Notes: generated by a model from the letters alone, not told the origin. Positions 51,578-61,629 are shown, counted from the first letter of the stretch. The stretch: 64,000 nt of DNA from Andreprevotia chitinilytica DSM 18519 (GCF_000711875.1 NZ_JONM01000021.1:1-64000); one strand, 5' to 3'. Numbers and translations: made by a program.

Positions 51578-53512
51578 ATGGCAAAGATCATCGGTATTGA
51601 CTTGGGTACCACCAACTCGTGTGTGGCAGTGATTGAAAACGGCCAGCCGAAAGTCATCGAAAACGCAGAAGGCACACGCACCACGCCGTCCATCATCGCG
51701 TATCAGGAAGACGGCGAAATCCTCGTTGGCGCACCGGCCAAGCGCCAGGCAGTCACCAACCCGAAGAACACCCTCTATGCAGTGAAGCGCCTGATCGGCC
51801 GTCGCTTCGAAGACAAGGAAGTGCAGAAAGACATCGACCTGATGCCGTATACCATTACCAAGGCGGACAACGGTGATGCGTGGGTCTCGGTGCGCGACAA
51901 GAAAATGGCACCGCCGCAAATCTCCGCCGAAGTGCTGCGCAAGATGAAGAAGACCGCCGAAGATTACCTCGGCGAAGAAGTGACCGAAGCCGTGATCACC
52001 GTGCCGGCCTACTTCAACGACAGCCAACGCCAAGCGACCAAGGATGCCGGCCGCATCGCCGGTCTGGAAGTGAAGCGCATCATCAACGAGCCGACCGCGG
52101 CTGCGCTGGCTTTCGGCATGGACAAGAAAGAAAAGGGCGATTCCAAGATTGCCGTGTATGACTTGGGCGGCGGTACGTTCGATATCTCCATCATCGAAAT
52201 TGCCGATGTCGATGGCGACAAGCAATTCGAAGTGCTCGCCACCAACGGCGATACCTTCCTCGGCGGTGAAGACTTCGACCAACGCATCATCGATTACATC
52301 ATCAGCGAATTCCAGAAAGAGCAAGGCATCAACCTCAAGCAAGACGTGATGGCCCTGCAACGCCTGAAGGAAGCTGCTGAAAAAGCCAAGATCGAGCTGT
52401 CCAGCGCCAACCAGACCGAAATCAACCTGCCGTACGTGACCATGGATGCGACCGGTCCGAAGCACTTGGTGCTGAAGATCACCCGCGCCAAGTTCGAATC
52501 GCTGGTGGAAGACCTGATCGAGCGCTCTATCGAGCCGTGCCGTGTGGCGCTGAAGGATGCCGGCCTCAAGGTTTCCGAGATCGATGACGTGATCCTCGTC
52601 GGCGGCCAGACCCGCATGCCGCTGGTCATGGAAAAGGTCAAAGAGTTCTTCGGCAAGGAAGCGCGCCGTGACGTGAACCCGGATGAAGCCGTGGCCGTTG
52701 GTGCTGCGATTCAAGGTTCGGTGCTGTCGGGCGACCGCAAAGACGTGCTGCTGCTGGACGTGACCCCGCTGTCGCTGGGTATCGAAACGCTGGGTGGCAT
52801 CATGACCAAGCTGATCACCAAGAACACCACGATCCCGACCAAGGCATCGCAAGTGTTCTCGACCGCCGACGACAACCAGAACGCCGTGACGATCCACGTG
52901 CTGCAAGGCGAGCGCGAAAAAGCATCCGCCAACAAGAGCCTGGGCCAGTTCAACCTGTCCGACATCCCGGCCGCACCGCGTGGTGTGCCGCAGATTGAGG
53001 TCGAGTTCAACATCGACGCCAACGGCATCCTGCACGTGGCTGCCCGTGACAAGGCGACCGGCAAGGAAGCCAAGATCACCATCCAGGCATCGAGCGGTCT
53101 GCACGAAGACGAAATCGCCCGCATGGTGAAGGATGCTGAGTTGAACGCGGAAGAAGACAAGAAGCTGCACGAGCTGGTCACCGCCCGTAACCAAGGCGAC
53201 GCGATGATCCACTCGGTGAAGAAGTCGCTGGTCGAATTCGGCGACAAGATCGCCGCCGATGAAAAGACCGCCATCGAAGCTGCCATCAAGGACCTCGAAG
53301 AAGTTGTGAAGGGCGACGACAAGGAAGCCATCGAGGCCAAGACCGAAGTGCTGATGAAGGCATCGCACAAGCTGGCTGAGCAGATGTACGCGCAGCAAGG
53401 CGGTGCTGAAGCAGGCGCTGCCGGTGCAGCCGGTGCGGCGGGTGGCGAAGCCCACAAGGACGACGGCAACGTCGTTGATGCTGAGTTCACCGAAGTCAAA
53501 GAAAACAAGTAA
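51578..53512 (+). CDS. dnaK: Chaperone DnaK (Hsp70)
   Basis: ATP-dependent folding chaperone. The 644-residue protein has all Hsp70 landmarks: [57 protein letters not shown], then the linker [15 protein letters not shown] and the substrate-binding domain. A Gly/Ala-rich stretch (about 610-625) precedes the acidic C-terminal tail [12 protein letters not shown] ggaagga ribosome site precedes the ATG. Regulated by heat through the promoter just upstream. Confidence 0.98.
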   Translation: MAKIIGIDLGTTNSCVAVIENGQPKVIENAEGTRTTPSIIAYQEDGEILVGAPAKRQAVTNPKNTLYAVKRLIGRRFEDKEVQKDIDLMPYTITKADNGDAWVSVRDKKMAPPQISAEVLRKMKKTAEDYLGEEVTEAVITVPAYFNDSQRQATKDAGRIAGLEVKRIINEPTAAALAFGMDKKEKGDSKIAVYDLGGGTFDISIIEIADVDGDKQFEVLATNGDTFLGGEDFDQRIIDYIISEFQKEQGINLKQDVMALQRLKEAAEKAKIELSSANQTEINLPYVTMDATGPKHLVLKITRAKFESLVEDLIERSIEPCRVALKDAGLKVSEIDDVILVGGQTRMPLVMEKVKEFFGKEARRDVNPDEAVAVGAAIQGSVLSGDRKDVLLLDVTPLSLGIETLGGIMTKLITKNTTIPTKASQVFSTADDNQNAVTIHVLQGEREKASANKSLGQFNLSDIPAAPRGVPQIEVEFNIDANGILHVAARDKATGKEAKITIQASSGLHEDEIARMVKDAELNAEEDKKLHELVTARNQGDAMIHSVKKSLVEFGDKIAADEKTAIEAAIKDLEEVVKGDDKEAIEAKTEVLMKASHKLAEQMYAQQGGAEAGAAGAAGAAGGEAHKDDGNVVDAEFTEVKENK

Positions 53513-53581
53513 TCCAGCTCACGGAAAGGCACTCCGGCTTGCATATGCAGGCCGTTGTGCCTTTTTGCTTAGGTATCGACC

Positions 53582-54715
53582 ATGTCCAAAAAAGATTATT
53601 ACGATGTGCTTGGGGTCAATCGCGATGCGTCTGATGACGACATCAAGAAGGCTTACCGCAAGCTCGCGATGAAGTACCACCCGGACCGCAATCCGGACAG
53701 CAAGGATGCCGAAGAGCATTTCAAAGAGGTCAAGGCTGCTTATGAAATCCTCTCCGAACCGCAAAAACGCGCGGCCTACGATCAATACGGCCATGCTGGC
53801 GTGGATCAACAGGCGGGGATGGGCGGTGGATTCGGTGGTGGCGCGGGCGGTTTTGCTGACGCGTTCTCCGACATCTTCGGCGACATCTTCGGTGGCGGCG
53901 GTGGTGGTGGCCGCGGCGGGCGTTCCAACGTCTATCGCGGCGCGGACTTGCGCTACAACATGGAAATCTCGCTCGAAGAAGCCGCTCGCGGTGTCGAGAA
54001 GCAGATCAAGATTCCCTCGCACGAAGAATGCGAAACTTGCCACGGCAGCGGCGCGAAGCCCGGTACGGAATCCAAGACCTGCCACACCTGCGGCGGCGCG
54101 GGCCAGGTGCGTGTCTCGCAAGGCTTCTTCTCGATCCAGCAAACCTGCCCGACCTGCCACGGTTCCGGCAAATACATCCCTGATCCATGCCGCACCTGCC
54201 ACGGCGCAGGTCGCGTGCAGACACACAAGACACTGGCGGTGAAGATTCCAGCCGGTGTCGACGAGGGCGATCGCATTCGTCTGTCTGGCGAAGGTGAGCC
54301 TGGCGTCAACGGTGGCCCGCCGGGCGATCTGTATGTGGTGGTGCACCTCAAGGCGCACGGCGTGTTCCAGCGTGAAGGCAACGATCTGCATTGCGAAATG
54401 CCGATCAGCATCACCGTGGCGGCACTGGGCGGCGAGATCGAAATCCCGACGCTCGACAACAAGGCGCGCATCTCGATTCCAACCGGTACTCAGACGGGCC
54501 AGGTGTTCCGCCTGCGCGGCAAGGGCATCAAGGGCGTTCGCTCGGCGATCACTGGCGACCTGATGTGCCACGTGGTGGTCGAAACGCCGGTCAGCCTGAC
54601 CAGCCGGCAGAAGGAGCTGCTCAAGGAGTTCGAGGAAATCAGCGCAGGGGAGCCGGGCAAGCATAATCCGCGCGCCAAGTCGTTTATGGATAAAGTAAAA
54701 GACTTCTTCGCCTGA
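53582..54715 (+). CDS. dnaJ: Chaperone DnaJ (Hsp40)
   Basis: Co-chaperone that delivers clients to DnaK and stimulates its ATPase. The 377-residue protein shows the full type I layout: J domain (1-70) with HPD in KYHPDRNPD, a Gly-rich region (about 78-118), a zinc-finger domain with four CxxCxGxG repeats ([32 protein letters not shown]) and two C-terminal beta domains. It lies 69 bases after dnaK in the same operon. Confidence 0.98.
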   Translation: MSKKDYYDVLGVNRDASDDDIKKAYRKLAMKYHPDRNPDSKDAEEHFKEVKAAYEILSEPQKRAAYDQYGHAGVDQQAGMGGGFGGGAGGFADAFSDIFGDIFGGGGGGGRGGRSNVYRGADLRYNMEISLEEAARGVEKQIKIPSHEECETCHGSGAKPGTESKTCHTCGGAGQVRVSQGFFSIQQTCPTCHGSGKYIPDPCRTCHGAGRVQTHKTLAVKIPAGVDEGDRIRLSGEGEPGVNGGPPGDLYVVVHLKAHGVFQREGNDLHCEMPISITVAALGGEIEIPTLDNKARISIPTGTQTGQVFRLRGKGIKGVRSAITGDLMCHVVVETPVSLTSRQKELLKEFEEISAGEPGKHNPRAKSFMDKVKDFFA

Positions 54716-54716
54716 T

Positions 54717-54831
54717 CATTCCGCACCCGGCTTCATCCCCGATTGCTGCGTCGCTACGCTGCTTGTGTACTTGATGTACACGGCGTAGCTAGGCTCCTTG
54801 CACTCGGGGCGAATCCGGGGCGGAATGGAAG
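54717..54831. repeat. Long hairpin element after dnaJ
   Basis: Ends cattccgcacccggcttcat and cgaatccggggcggaatg are imperfect inverted repeats; the centre GTGTAC-TTGAT-GTACAC is a perfect one. The whole 115-base stretch can fold into one long hairpin directly behind the dnaJ stop codon. No other copy was noticed in the window. Confidence 0.65.
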
Positions 54832-54839
54832 TTGAGTAG

Positions 54840-54868
54840 AAAAAAAGCGACCGAAAGGTCGCTTTTTT
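54840..54868. terminator. Bidirectional terminator
   Basis: The stem AAGCGACC / GGTCGCTT with loop gaaa is flanked by AAAAAA and TTTTTT. It ends the dnaK-dnaJ transcript and that of the convergent DUF1330 gene. Confidence 0.92.
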
Positions 54869-54896
54869 ACGTTCCAAGCCAAGGCGAAGCCGCTGG

Positions 54897-55202
54897 TCAT
54901 TCCGGCTGCGGCCCGTCGTACCCCTCGATGATGACCATATCGAGCGTAGACACGGGCGCCCGCAGCTTGATGGCCTCTTGATACGCCGGCGAATGCCAGC
55001 AATCGAGGGCCGCCTGATAGCTGGGAAACTCGACGACTGCATGGCGGGCACGGCTTGTGCCCTCGGTGATTTCGAACTGACCGGCTCGCACCAGGAAGCG
55101 AGCGCCGTACTGTTTCAGAGGTTCGGCATTGGCGGCCACATAGGCTTTGTACTGTTCCTGATCGGCGATATCGACACGGACGATCCAGTAACCCTTCGGC
55201 AT
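54897..55202 (-). CDS. DUF1330 family protein
   Basis: A 101-residue protein with the dimeric alpha-beta barrel type fold of DUF1330: GYWIVRVDIADQEQYKAYVAA, YGARFLVRAGQFEITEG, HAVVEFPSYQAALDCWHSPAYQEA. These proteins are small and widely distributed; no reaction is established. It stands alone between a terminator and the DUF2917 gene. Confidence 0.88.
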   Translation of the reverse strand: MPKGYWIVRVDIADQEQYKAYVAANAEPLKQYGARFLVRAGQFEITEGTSRARHAVVEFPSYQAALDCWHSPAYQEAIKLRAPVSTLDMVIIEGYDGPQPE

Positions 55203-55279
55203 AAAACGCTCCTATTTCAATGATCTGGGGCCAGTGTTGGTGGCGATTCCCCCATTCCAGCGGGGCGACCATACGCGCC

Positions 55280-55663
55280 TTAAACCCGTGTCCTGCGTTG
55301 TGGCATCAACGCGCCACGTAGCCATTGCGCACAAGCGGCCATACGCGGCTTGGCCAATGTCGCAGCGCGAGCGATGACGGACGGCTGCTTCGCTGGCGCC
55401 GCCAGCCATCCTAACTGCGTGGTCTGTTCTGCCTGCACGGTAAACCAGCCGGACGTTTGCAACACATAAACACTGCCGCGTCGCAGGTGCTGCGGGACGG
55501 AGAAGGCTGTCGTTGCAAGCAGGCGTGGTGCTTCGGCGAGCCAGATCTGGCCGGCCAGCACGTGGAGCACGGTGCCGCGCTCGCCATAGAGCGACAAAGA
55601 TTGTCCTTGCGGCAGATCGGTCAGTTGGAAGTCCGGATAAGCGGAGGAGAGGGCGGTTTGCAT
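55280..55663 (-). CDS. DUF2917 family protein
   Basis: A 127-residue protein with the small beta-rich DUF2917 region (about 15-80: LTDLPQGQSLSLYGERGTVLHVL-like start, GQIWLAEA, LRRGSVYVLQTSGWFTVQA) and a basic C-terminal tail. The domain looks cupin-like; its function is unknown. The ATG at 55663 is preferred to the longer frame from 55729. It is divergent from a MocR-type regulator 173 bases away, which may control it. Confidence 0.75.
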   Translation of the reverse strand: MQTALSSAYPDFQLTDLPQGQSLSLYGERGTVLHVLAGQIWLAEAPRLLATTAFSVPQHLRRGSVYVLQTSGWFTVQAEQTTQLGWLAAPAKQPSVIARAATLAKPRMAACAQWLRGALMPQRRTRV

Positions 55664-55836
55664 GGCGTTGCTCCGGTCGCTGAGGATGCCGCCAGTGTGC
55701 CGGCCAAGCGGCGACGCAAACAGGCACAAGGACGGCGTTCTCGCTCCGCAACAAGTGGCCGATTTGCCATCTGTATCGATACTGTTTTGAAAAATCTGTA
55801 TGTGTTCTGGTGGTGGGGGCCGGCTGATAATGCCGT

Positions 55837-57276
55837 ATGGATACCCAACCGCTCTACCGCCAACTCGCCAGCCACTATCTGCACGCCATCGAAGCCGGCA
55901 CGCTGGCGCCGGGCGAGCGGATGCCTTCGGTGCGGGCGCTGATGGCGCGCCACGATGTTAGCCTTTCAACTGCGTTGCAGACCTGCCGGCATCTGGAAAA
56001 CCAAGGTTTGCTCGAAGCCCGCCCGCGTTCCGGTTACTTCGTGCGGATGCCTGGCCGGCATGCCTTGGCCGCTGTCGAGGAGCCCGTGCCGACAGTGCCA
56101 GACCCGGCCCAATATGTCGGCATTCACGAGCGCGTCTCGGCCATCATCGCGCGGGGGCGGCAGAGCCCGGGTGCGATCAATCTATGTGGCGCGAGCGGTG
56201 CCCCATCCCTCTATCCCGTCGAGGCACTGAAAACCGCCGCAATGCGCGCGCTGCGCAACGACCCGGAGTTGTTCGGTGCGCAAGCGCCGCCCAACGGGCA
56301 TCCGGCATTTCGATCCATCCTGGCCAAGCGGGCGTTGGCGGCGCGTATCAATGTCCATCAGGACGAAATCATCGTCACCTATGGCTGCGTCGAAGCACTC
56401 AATCTTGCTTTGCGGGCTGTGGCGCAACCGGGCGACGTGATCGCGGTGGAGTCGCCGACGTTCTTCGGCCTGCTGCAAATTCTGGAAAGCCTGGGCATGC
56501 GGGCGCTGGAAATCCCGACCAGCCCGCAGACCGGGATCTCGCTCGAAGCGTTGGAGCTGGCGGTGCAGACCTACGACAACATCAAGGCCGTGGTCGTGGT
56601 GCCCAATCTGCAAAATCCGCTCGGCAGCATCATGCCGGACGCCAACAAGGAGAATCTGGTCCACTGGTGCGAGGCGCAAGGCATTCCGCTGATCGAAGAC
56701 GACACCTACGGTGCGCTGAGCAACGCCGATACCCCGCTGGCCGCACTCAAGGCGTGGGATCACAGCGACAACGTGATCCACTGCGCGTCGATCAACAAGG
56801 TGCTGGCCCCCGGCATGCGGTTGGGCTGGATTGCGGCTGGCAAGTGGCATGCCCGGGTCGAGATGCTCAAATACGCCCAATCGCGGCCGAACGAGGCGCT
56901 GGCGCAGATCACCGTGGCCGACTACATGGCGTCCCCCGCCTTCGATCGCCATGTGCGCCGCTTGCGCGGCAATTTGCGCGAACAACGGGAACGGATGGCG
57001 GAGGCGGTTGCGGCCTACTTCCCGGTCGGGACGCGCCTGAGCGTTCCTGCTGGCGGCGTTTGCCTGTGGATCGAATTACCCGGCAAGTTATCGTCCGAAG
57101 CCTTGTTCAATGCGGCCTTGGTCGAGGGGATTCACATCGCGCCCGGCGTGATGTTTTCCAACTCCCGGCGTTTCGATCATTTCCTGCGGGTCAGTTGCGG
57201 CATGCCGTGGTCGCGGGAGCTGGATCACGCCATTCGCCGGTTGGCGGCGGTGGTGTCGCGGTTACTGGGGGCTTGA
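55837..57276 (+). CDS. MocR-type regulator (GntR helix-turn-helix + aminotransferase)
   Basis: A 479-residue fusion. The N-terminal GntR winged helix (about 3-70: LYRQLASHYLHAIEAGTLAPGE, SVRALMARHDVSLSTALQT, SGYFVR) is followed by a fold-type I aminotransferase domain (about 110-475) with NLCGASGAPSLYP, VVPNLQNPLGSIM, the PLP-binding Asp/Tyr in IEDDTYGAL and the Schiff-base Lys in CASINKVLAPGMRLGWI. MocR proteins use PLP or its adducts as effectors. The probable target is the divergent DUF2917 gene; this is inferred from position only. Confidence 0.9.
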   Translation: MDTQPLYRQLASHYLHAIEAGTLAPGERMPSVRALMARHDVSLSTALQTCRHLENQGLLEARPRSGYFVRMPGRHALAAVEEPVPTVPDPAQYVGIHERVSAIIARGRQSPGAINLCGASGAPSLYPVEALKTAAMRALRNDPELFGAQAPPNGHPAFRSILAKRALAARINVHQDEIIVTYGCVEALNLALRAVAQPGDVIAVESPTFFGLLQILESLGMRALEIPTSPQTGISLEALELAVQTYDNIKAVVVVPNLQNPLGSIMPDANKENLVHWCEAQGIPLIEDDTYGALSNADTPLAALKAWDHSDNVIHCASINKVLAPGMRLGWIAAGKWHARVEMLKYAQSRPNEALAQITVADYMASPAFDRHVRRLRGNLREQRERMAEAVAAYFPVGTRLSVPAGGVCLWIELPGKLSSEALFNAALVEGIHIAPGVMFSNSRRFDHFLRVSCGMPWSRELDHAIRRLAAVVSRLLGA

Positions 57277-57288
57277 GGCGATGGGTAT

Positions 57289-57333
57289 TTTCTCCCCTCG
57301 CCCATTTATGGGAGAGGGGCTTGGGGGAGAGGG
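57289..57333. repeat. Palindromic repeat (CCCTCGCCC family), partial copy 3
   Basis: tctcccctcgcccatttatgg and ggagaggggcttgggggag are the left half of the family seen at 23682 and 27732; the right half is absent. A small separate hairpin, gcgggtcatttgacccgc, follows at about 57353-57370. Confidence 0.65.
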
Positions 57334-57440
57334 GTTGCGTCAAGCGGGTAGGGCGGGTCATTTGACCCGCGCGGGAGGGGGGTGATTTGCGCGCTGAATT
57401 TGCGGGTTACGCCTGACGGCTAACCCGCACTACAAAACGG

Positions 57441-58364
57441 TTACGCCGTCGCCAACCGCTCACCCCGCCGATACCCTCCGGGCGGCGATCCTGTCGCACG
57501 CTTGAATGCCTTGCTGAACGCCACTTCAGACTGATAGCCGACCGCGCTGGCGATCTGGCTCAGTGAGTTGTTCTGCTGGCGCAGCAGGCTACTGGCGCGG
57601 TACATCCGCCAGTGGGTCAGGTACTCCAGCGGCGATTCGCCCACGCACGCCTTGAAGCGGGCCGCAAATGCCGATCGCGATAAACCCGCTGTAGCGGCCA
57701 GCGTCTCGACCGTCCACGGCCGCGCAATGTCGCGATGCATTGCCCGTACGGCCTGGCCGATTTTCCGGTCTCGCAAAGCGGCCAGCCATCCGGCTTCATG
57801 GGCCGACATGGCCGCGACATGGGCGCGGATCGCTTGCACGAAGATGATGTCGGCCAGCCGGCTCACGACAATGCCGGAGCCCAGATCCGGGGCGGCGGTT
57901 TCCAGGGCCAGCAATTGCAGCGTGGCTTGCAGGGTCTCGGTGCGCGCCTGATCCATGCGCACGTGCAAGACCGGTGGGATGAGATCGATCAACGGTTGCG
58001 CACCCGCTTGATCGAAGTTGAACCAGCCGCAGACGATGGTGGCCGGCGCACCGCCACCGCCTAGCTCGACCACGCCGCCGATCTTGTCCCGCACCACCTG
58101 CGTGCAGCTCACCGTCGGCGTATTGAGGTCATCGCGCAGGATGTAGGGCGTGCCCCGCGCCAATACATAGCAGTCGCCAGCAATCAGGGCGATGGGGTGT
58201 TCCAGCTCCTCGACACTCAGCCAGCAATGCCCGCGCACCACCAGGCCAAACCGGGCGCTTTGCCCACCCGCCAGACTCAAGCCCCACGGGGCGGTGGTTT
58301 CAAGCCGGGCATACAGCGCGCTCTGCACACGCATAGCGGAGAACACATCATCAAGTGGGTCCAT
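57441..58364 (-). CDS. AraC-family transcriptional regulator with cupin sensor
   Basis: A 307-residue regulator. The N-terminal cupin-type domain (about 1-180, GHCWLSVEELEHPIALIAGDC, YVLARGTPYIL) would bind the effector; the C-terminal AraC domain (about 205-300) has two helix-turn-helix units: LAATAGLSRSAFAARFKACVG and LSQIASAVGYQSEVAFSKAFK. The ATG at 58364 has ggag seven bases upstream. It is divergent from the alcohol dehydrogenase gene (139 bases), the usual arrangement for regulator and target. Confidence 0.9.
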   Translation of the reverse strand: MDPLDDVFSAMRVQSALYARLETTAPWGLSLAGGQSARFGLVVRGHCWLSVEELEHPIALIAGDCYVLARGTPYILRDDLNTPTVSCTQVVRDKIGGVVELGGGGAPATIVCGWFNFDQAGAQPLIDLIPPVLHVRMDQARTETLQATLQLLALETAAPDLGSGIVVSRLADIIFVQAIRAHVAAMSAHEAGWLAALRDRKIGQAVRAMHRDIARPWTVETLAATAGLSRSAFAARFKACVGESPLEYLTHWRMYRASSLLRQQNNSLSQIASAVGYQSEVAFSKAFKRATGSPPGGYRRGERLATA

Positions 58365-58502
58365 TGCGCGCTCCAGAATTGGACGATTGGCAAATAGAAA
58401 TGGATGAAGAGGCATTCTACGTCTGTTTTGTGCGCCACATAATCAGCTCCACGCAAGCCTTGATCAAACATTGTGCTCGCTTCTTACCAAGGAGACTCCA
58501 CC

Positions 58503-59519
58503 ATGCAGGCCTACCATCTGGACCAATTCGGCGACGCCGCCCGCCCCGTGCTGCGTGATTGCAAAACCCCGGCCCCCGGCCCGCATCAGGTGCTGGTACG
58601 GGTGCGGGCAAGATCGCTCAACTATCGCGACCTGCTGATTCTGAAAAATCGCTACCCGATCCCATCCGTACCGGGAACCATCGCCTTGAGCGACGGCGCG
58701 GGCGAGGTGGTTGCCTTGGGGGAGGGCGTGCGGCGAGTCGCATTGGGCGACCGCGTGGCTGGCACCTATTTCCAGCGCTGGATCGACGGCCGGATGACGC
58801 TGGAGCTGGTCTCGGCGCAATTCGGCTGCACCCATGACGGCATGTTGGCCGAGTACGTGTTGGCCGATGAAGAAGCACTGGTCAAGATTCCGCCACACCT
58901 GTCCTTTGCCGAGGCCGCTTGCCTACCTTGCGCCGCCGTCACTGCGTGGTCGGCACTGACCGGCCCGCGCCGCGTGTTGGCCGGTGAAACCGTGCTGACC
59001 ATCGGCACTGGCGGCGTTGCGCTGTTCGCGTTGCAGTTCGCCAGGATTTTCGGTGCCCGGGTGATTTCACTCACCTCGACCGAGGAAAAAGCTGAACTGC
59101 TGCGCCGGCTTGGCGCGCATGACGTCGTGAATTACCGCACGACCCCGGCTTGGGATGCCAAGGTGCGCGAACTCACCGAAGGGCGCGGGGCAGATCACGT
59201 CGTCGAGACCGGCGGGCTGGATACCTTGCCCAAGTCCGTCAACGCCGCCGGGCTGGATTCACAGTTGTCGCTGGTCATCGCCGTCACGGCGATTGCCAGC
59301 CCCGGCGATGTGCTTGATCCCTCCGTGCTGGCCGGTCGCGGCACGATCCGCCGCATCGCCGTGGGGAGCCGTACCAGCTTCGAGGAAATGAACCGCGCCA
59401 TCACGCTGCATGGCTTGCGCCCGGTCATCGACCGTACATTCGGCTTTCTGGATGCCCTGGCCGCTTATGACCATTTCGAAGCGCGCAAGCATGTTGGCAA
59501 GGTGGTGATTGCGGATTGA
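58503..59519 (+). CDS. Zinc-free MDR-superfamily alcohol dehydrogenase/quinone oxidoreductase
   Basis: A 338-residue medium-chain dehydrogenase. GroES-like N-terminal domain with RARSLNYRDLLILKNRYPI and IALSDGAGEVVALGEGV; Rossmann domain with the NAD(P)-binding loop VLTIGTGGVALFALQFA. The zinc-binding Cys/His of true alcohol dehydrogenases are not at their usual positions (NYRDLL replaces the CHTD motif), which favours the quinone-reductase-like branch. The substrate is unknown. A strong aaggag site precedes the ATG. Probably controlled by the divergent AraC gene. Confidence 0.87.
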   Translation: MQAYHLDQFGDAARPVLRDCKTPAPGPHQVLVRVRARSLNYRDLLILKNRYPIPSVPGTIALSDGAGEVVALGEGVRRVALGDRVAGTYFQRWIDGRMTLELVSAQFGCTHDGMLAEYVLADEEALVKIPPHLSFAEAACLPCAAVTAWSALTGPRRVLAGETVLTIGTGGVALFALQFARIFGARVISLTSTEEKAELLRRLGAHDVVNYRTTPAWDAKVRELTEGRGADHVVETGGLDTLPKSVNAAGLDSQLSLVIAVTAIASPGDVLDPSVLAGRGTIRRIAVGSRTSFEEMNRAITLHGLRPVIDRTFGFLDALAAYDHFEARKHVGKVVIAD

Positions 59520-59551
59520 ACGGTGTCTCGATGGCAGCGGCCTGCTGTTCA

Positions 59552-59621
59552 TGTAGGAGCGAGCTTGCTCGCGATAGCGATGTTTGAAATGTCGCCATCG
59601 CGAGCAAGCTCGCTCCTACAA
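59552..59621. repeat. REP palindrome (GTAGGAGCGAGCTTGCTCGC family)
   Basis: tgtaggagcgagcttgctcg and cgagcaagctcgctcctaca are perfect inverted arms around a short spacer. This copy stands alone, without the outer ATCTTGAACCACAGAG arms that surround the copies at 34191, 38226 and 41967. Confidence 0.85.
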
Positions 59622-59663
59622 GGCCCTTACCGCACCGATCGAGACGCCCACCATGCGCCAACC

Positions 59664-60365
59664 TCAGGCGAAGTAGTCATCCTCCAGCAGCATGTCCTCA
59701 AAGAAAGCGCCGTAGCGATGCTCCGGATGCCGGATGTGGATCTCCAGCACCCAGATCAGGCGGGACGGCGCAAAGTCGGCTTCGGCCAGCGGACCTTGAT
59801 GGATCGTGGCGTGGGGAAAATCGGCGATGCGGTGCCCGGATAGATCGAGGTTCAACGCCCAACCGCGTGCCTGGGCACAAGTCTCTGCGAATTCATACAG
59901 CGCACGGCCGGTGGTGCCGTCGGCGGCCCATTTACGCCGGACTTCGTGAAAGATCGCCCGGGCATCGTCGGCGCAGCGCTGGTGTTCCGGGTCGTTGCCG
60001 GTCACGAACGAGTCGCCGCCATCGCCTTCCCATTGCTGCCAGACCGGGCCGATGTCGATGAAGAAGATATCGTTCTCCGCCAGTGCCACGCCGGGTTCGG
60101 ACGGCGCGCCGAAGGTCTTGGTGGTGTTGGGGCCGAAGCGGACATAGACATCGTGCCAACCGCGCAGCATCCCCGCTTCTGCCAACGTATCTTTGGCCAA
60201 CTCCAGTGCATCTTCCTCCAGCATGCCGGGCTGCATCTGGCGGGCGATGTCGTGGATGGCCTTGCGGGTCATGTCGCGTACCGCCAGCAATTGGTCCGGG
60301 TCATAGGCCGCGCCGACACGTTCAGCGTCGTGCTTGTCGAGATGTTGGGTGTTGAGATTGCTCAT
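59664..60365 (-). CDS. M24-family metallopeptidase-like protein
   Basis: A 233-residue pita-bread-fold protein of the methionine/Xaa-Pro aminopeptidase family. The five metal ligands are recognisable: Asp in IDIGPVW, Asp in GDGGDSFV, His in LSGHRIADFPH, Glu in WVLEIHIRH and Glu in FFEDMLLED. It lacks the N-terminal domain of Xaa-Pro aminopeptidases. Substrate unknown; relatives include creatinase-like hydrolases. The ATG at 60365 has an aagga site. It follows the reductase gene by 50 bases on the same strand, so they likely form an operon. Confidence 0.8.
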   Translation of the reverse strand: MSNLNTQHLDKHDAERVGAAYDPDQLLAVRDMTRKAIHDIARQMQPGMLEEDALELAKDTLAEAGMLRGWHDVYVRFGPNTTKTFGAPSEPGVALAENDIFFIDIGPVWQQWEGDGGDSFVTGNDPEHQRCADDARAIFHEVRRKWAADGTTGRALYEFAETCAQARGWALNLDLSGHRIADFPHATIHQGPLAEADFAPSRLIWVLEIHIRHPEHRYGAFFEDMLLEDDYFA

Positions 60366-60415
60366 TGCGTATTTCCTTGTTGCTGTCAAAAAATGGGCGC
60401 TTTCGAGGGGAGAAG

Positions 60416-61480
60416 TCAGGATTGGAGGCGGATGATCAGTCCGTGGAGTTCCGGTTGCAGGGGGATCTGGCAGGCCAGTCGGTCCGTCGGCTGGGTGCCG
60501 TCCAGCGCGGCCAGCAGCCGTCGCTCGGTGCGATCCGGTGGGGCGAGGCGGTTGATCCAGTCCGTGGCGACCGTTATCCGGCAAGTGCCGCAAGAGGCAT
60601 TCCCGCCGCATACGCCCTGCATCAGGTGGGCACCGGCCAAGGCCTGCATGAGTGAGCCATCGGCAGGAACCGTGATGGCGCTGCGCGTGCCGTCCGGGTG
60701 TGCCAGATCGAGTTGCACGTCGGGGGCTTGGCTGAGTGGTGCAGAGGTTGCTGCTGCCGGGTTGAAGGCATCCGCAAGGAAGTTGTCCGGTGCCAGCCCG
60801 CAGGTGGTGGTGAGCAGTTCGCACGCGGCGTTCACCATCAGCGGCGAGCCACAGGCGTAGACGGTGGCGTCCGCCAGATGGGGGTGATCTTCGGCAGCCG
60901 CCGCCTGAACGAAGCCGCGACGCCCTTGCCATGATCCATCCGCATCGGTCAGTACCGGGATGAAGGTGAAGTTTTCATGCTGATCCGCCAGCGCGGCGAA
61001 GTGCCCCGCCTGATACAGATCGCTTTCGAGGCTGCCGCCCCAGTACAGCGAGATCGATTGGGTTACGCCTTGGCTCAGGGCTTTTTCCAGCAGCGCCTTG
61101 ACCGGAGCAATGCCGGTGCCGGTGGCGAGCATGACGATCCGGGTTGTGGCGCGGCTTGGTGTGCGCCAGATACAGTCGCCAAACGGGCCGTAGGCTTGCA
61201 GCACCTGCCCCGCCTTTGCCGTGCCGCGCAGCCATTCCGAGAACTGCCCGCCCGGCAGCAAACGGATATGCAGCTCAATGCGCCCATCGCCCCGGTCAGG
61301 GCTGGCCATGGAGTAACTGCGCAGCTGACCATCCGGCAGACGGATGCTCAGAAACTGGCCCTCGCGATAGCGCATCGGCGCGTCGACCGTCTGCAGGTCA
61401 AGCCGAAAGACGGAGTCGCAAAGCGGTGTCAACTTCGTCAGCTTGAGCATATGAACAGGCATGGTTCCAGCGGCATCCAT
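60416..61480 (-). CDS. FAD/NAD(P)H oxidoreductase with C-terminal 2Fe-2S domain
   Basis: A 354-residue electron-transfer protein. The ferredoxin-reductase module comes first: FAD-binding RSYSMASPD (about 53-61), NAD-binding VMLATGTGIAPVKALL (about 114-129) and a late YACGSPLMV. The C-terminal 2Fe-2S domain (about 260-354) has the adrenodoxin-like pattern C-x5-C-x2-C in GVCGGNASCGTC, with the fourth Cys in RLACQIPL. Such proteins usually reduce an oxygenase, but none is encoded next to it. The ATG at 61480 (after an in-frame GTG) has a gggag site nine bases upstream. Confidence 0.86.
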   Translation of the reverse strand: MDAAGTMPVHMLKLTKLTPLCDSVFRLDLQTVDAPMRYREGQFLSIRLPDGQLRSYSMASPDRGDGRIELHIRLLPGGQFSEWLRGTAKAGQVLQAYGPFGDCIWRTPSRATTRIVMLATGTGIAPVKALLEKALSQGVTQSISLYWGGSLESDLYQAGHFAALADQHENFTFIPVLTDADGSWQGRRGFVQAAAAEDHPHLADATVYACGSPLMVNAACELLTTTCGLAPDNFLADAFNPAAATSAPLSQAPDVQLDLAHPDGTRSAITVPADGSLMQALAGAHLMQGVCGGNASCGTCRITVATDWINRLAPPDRTERRLLAALDGTQPTDRLACQIPLQPELHGLIIRLQS

Positions 61481-61629
61481 CACATTGCGCTCCCGTTATT
61501 TGAATGATGTGAGGGATGTTAGGATGTTGATGGACCGGTAAAAACATCCAGTTTTTAGAACTTCGCTGGTCCAGTGTTGGGGCTCAATAGCGGGCCTTGA
61601 TCATCCGGAATCAGGGATAGGGGAGCGGC

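Noticed and set aside
60366-60932. Upstream extension of the M24 gene to 422 codons
   Set aside because: The extra 190 codons are the antisense-frame shadow of the reductase gene; the real start at 60365 has a ribosome site and fits the fold.
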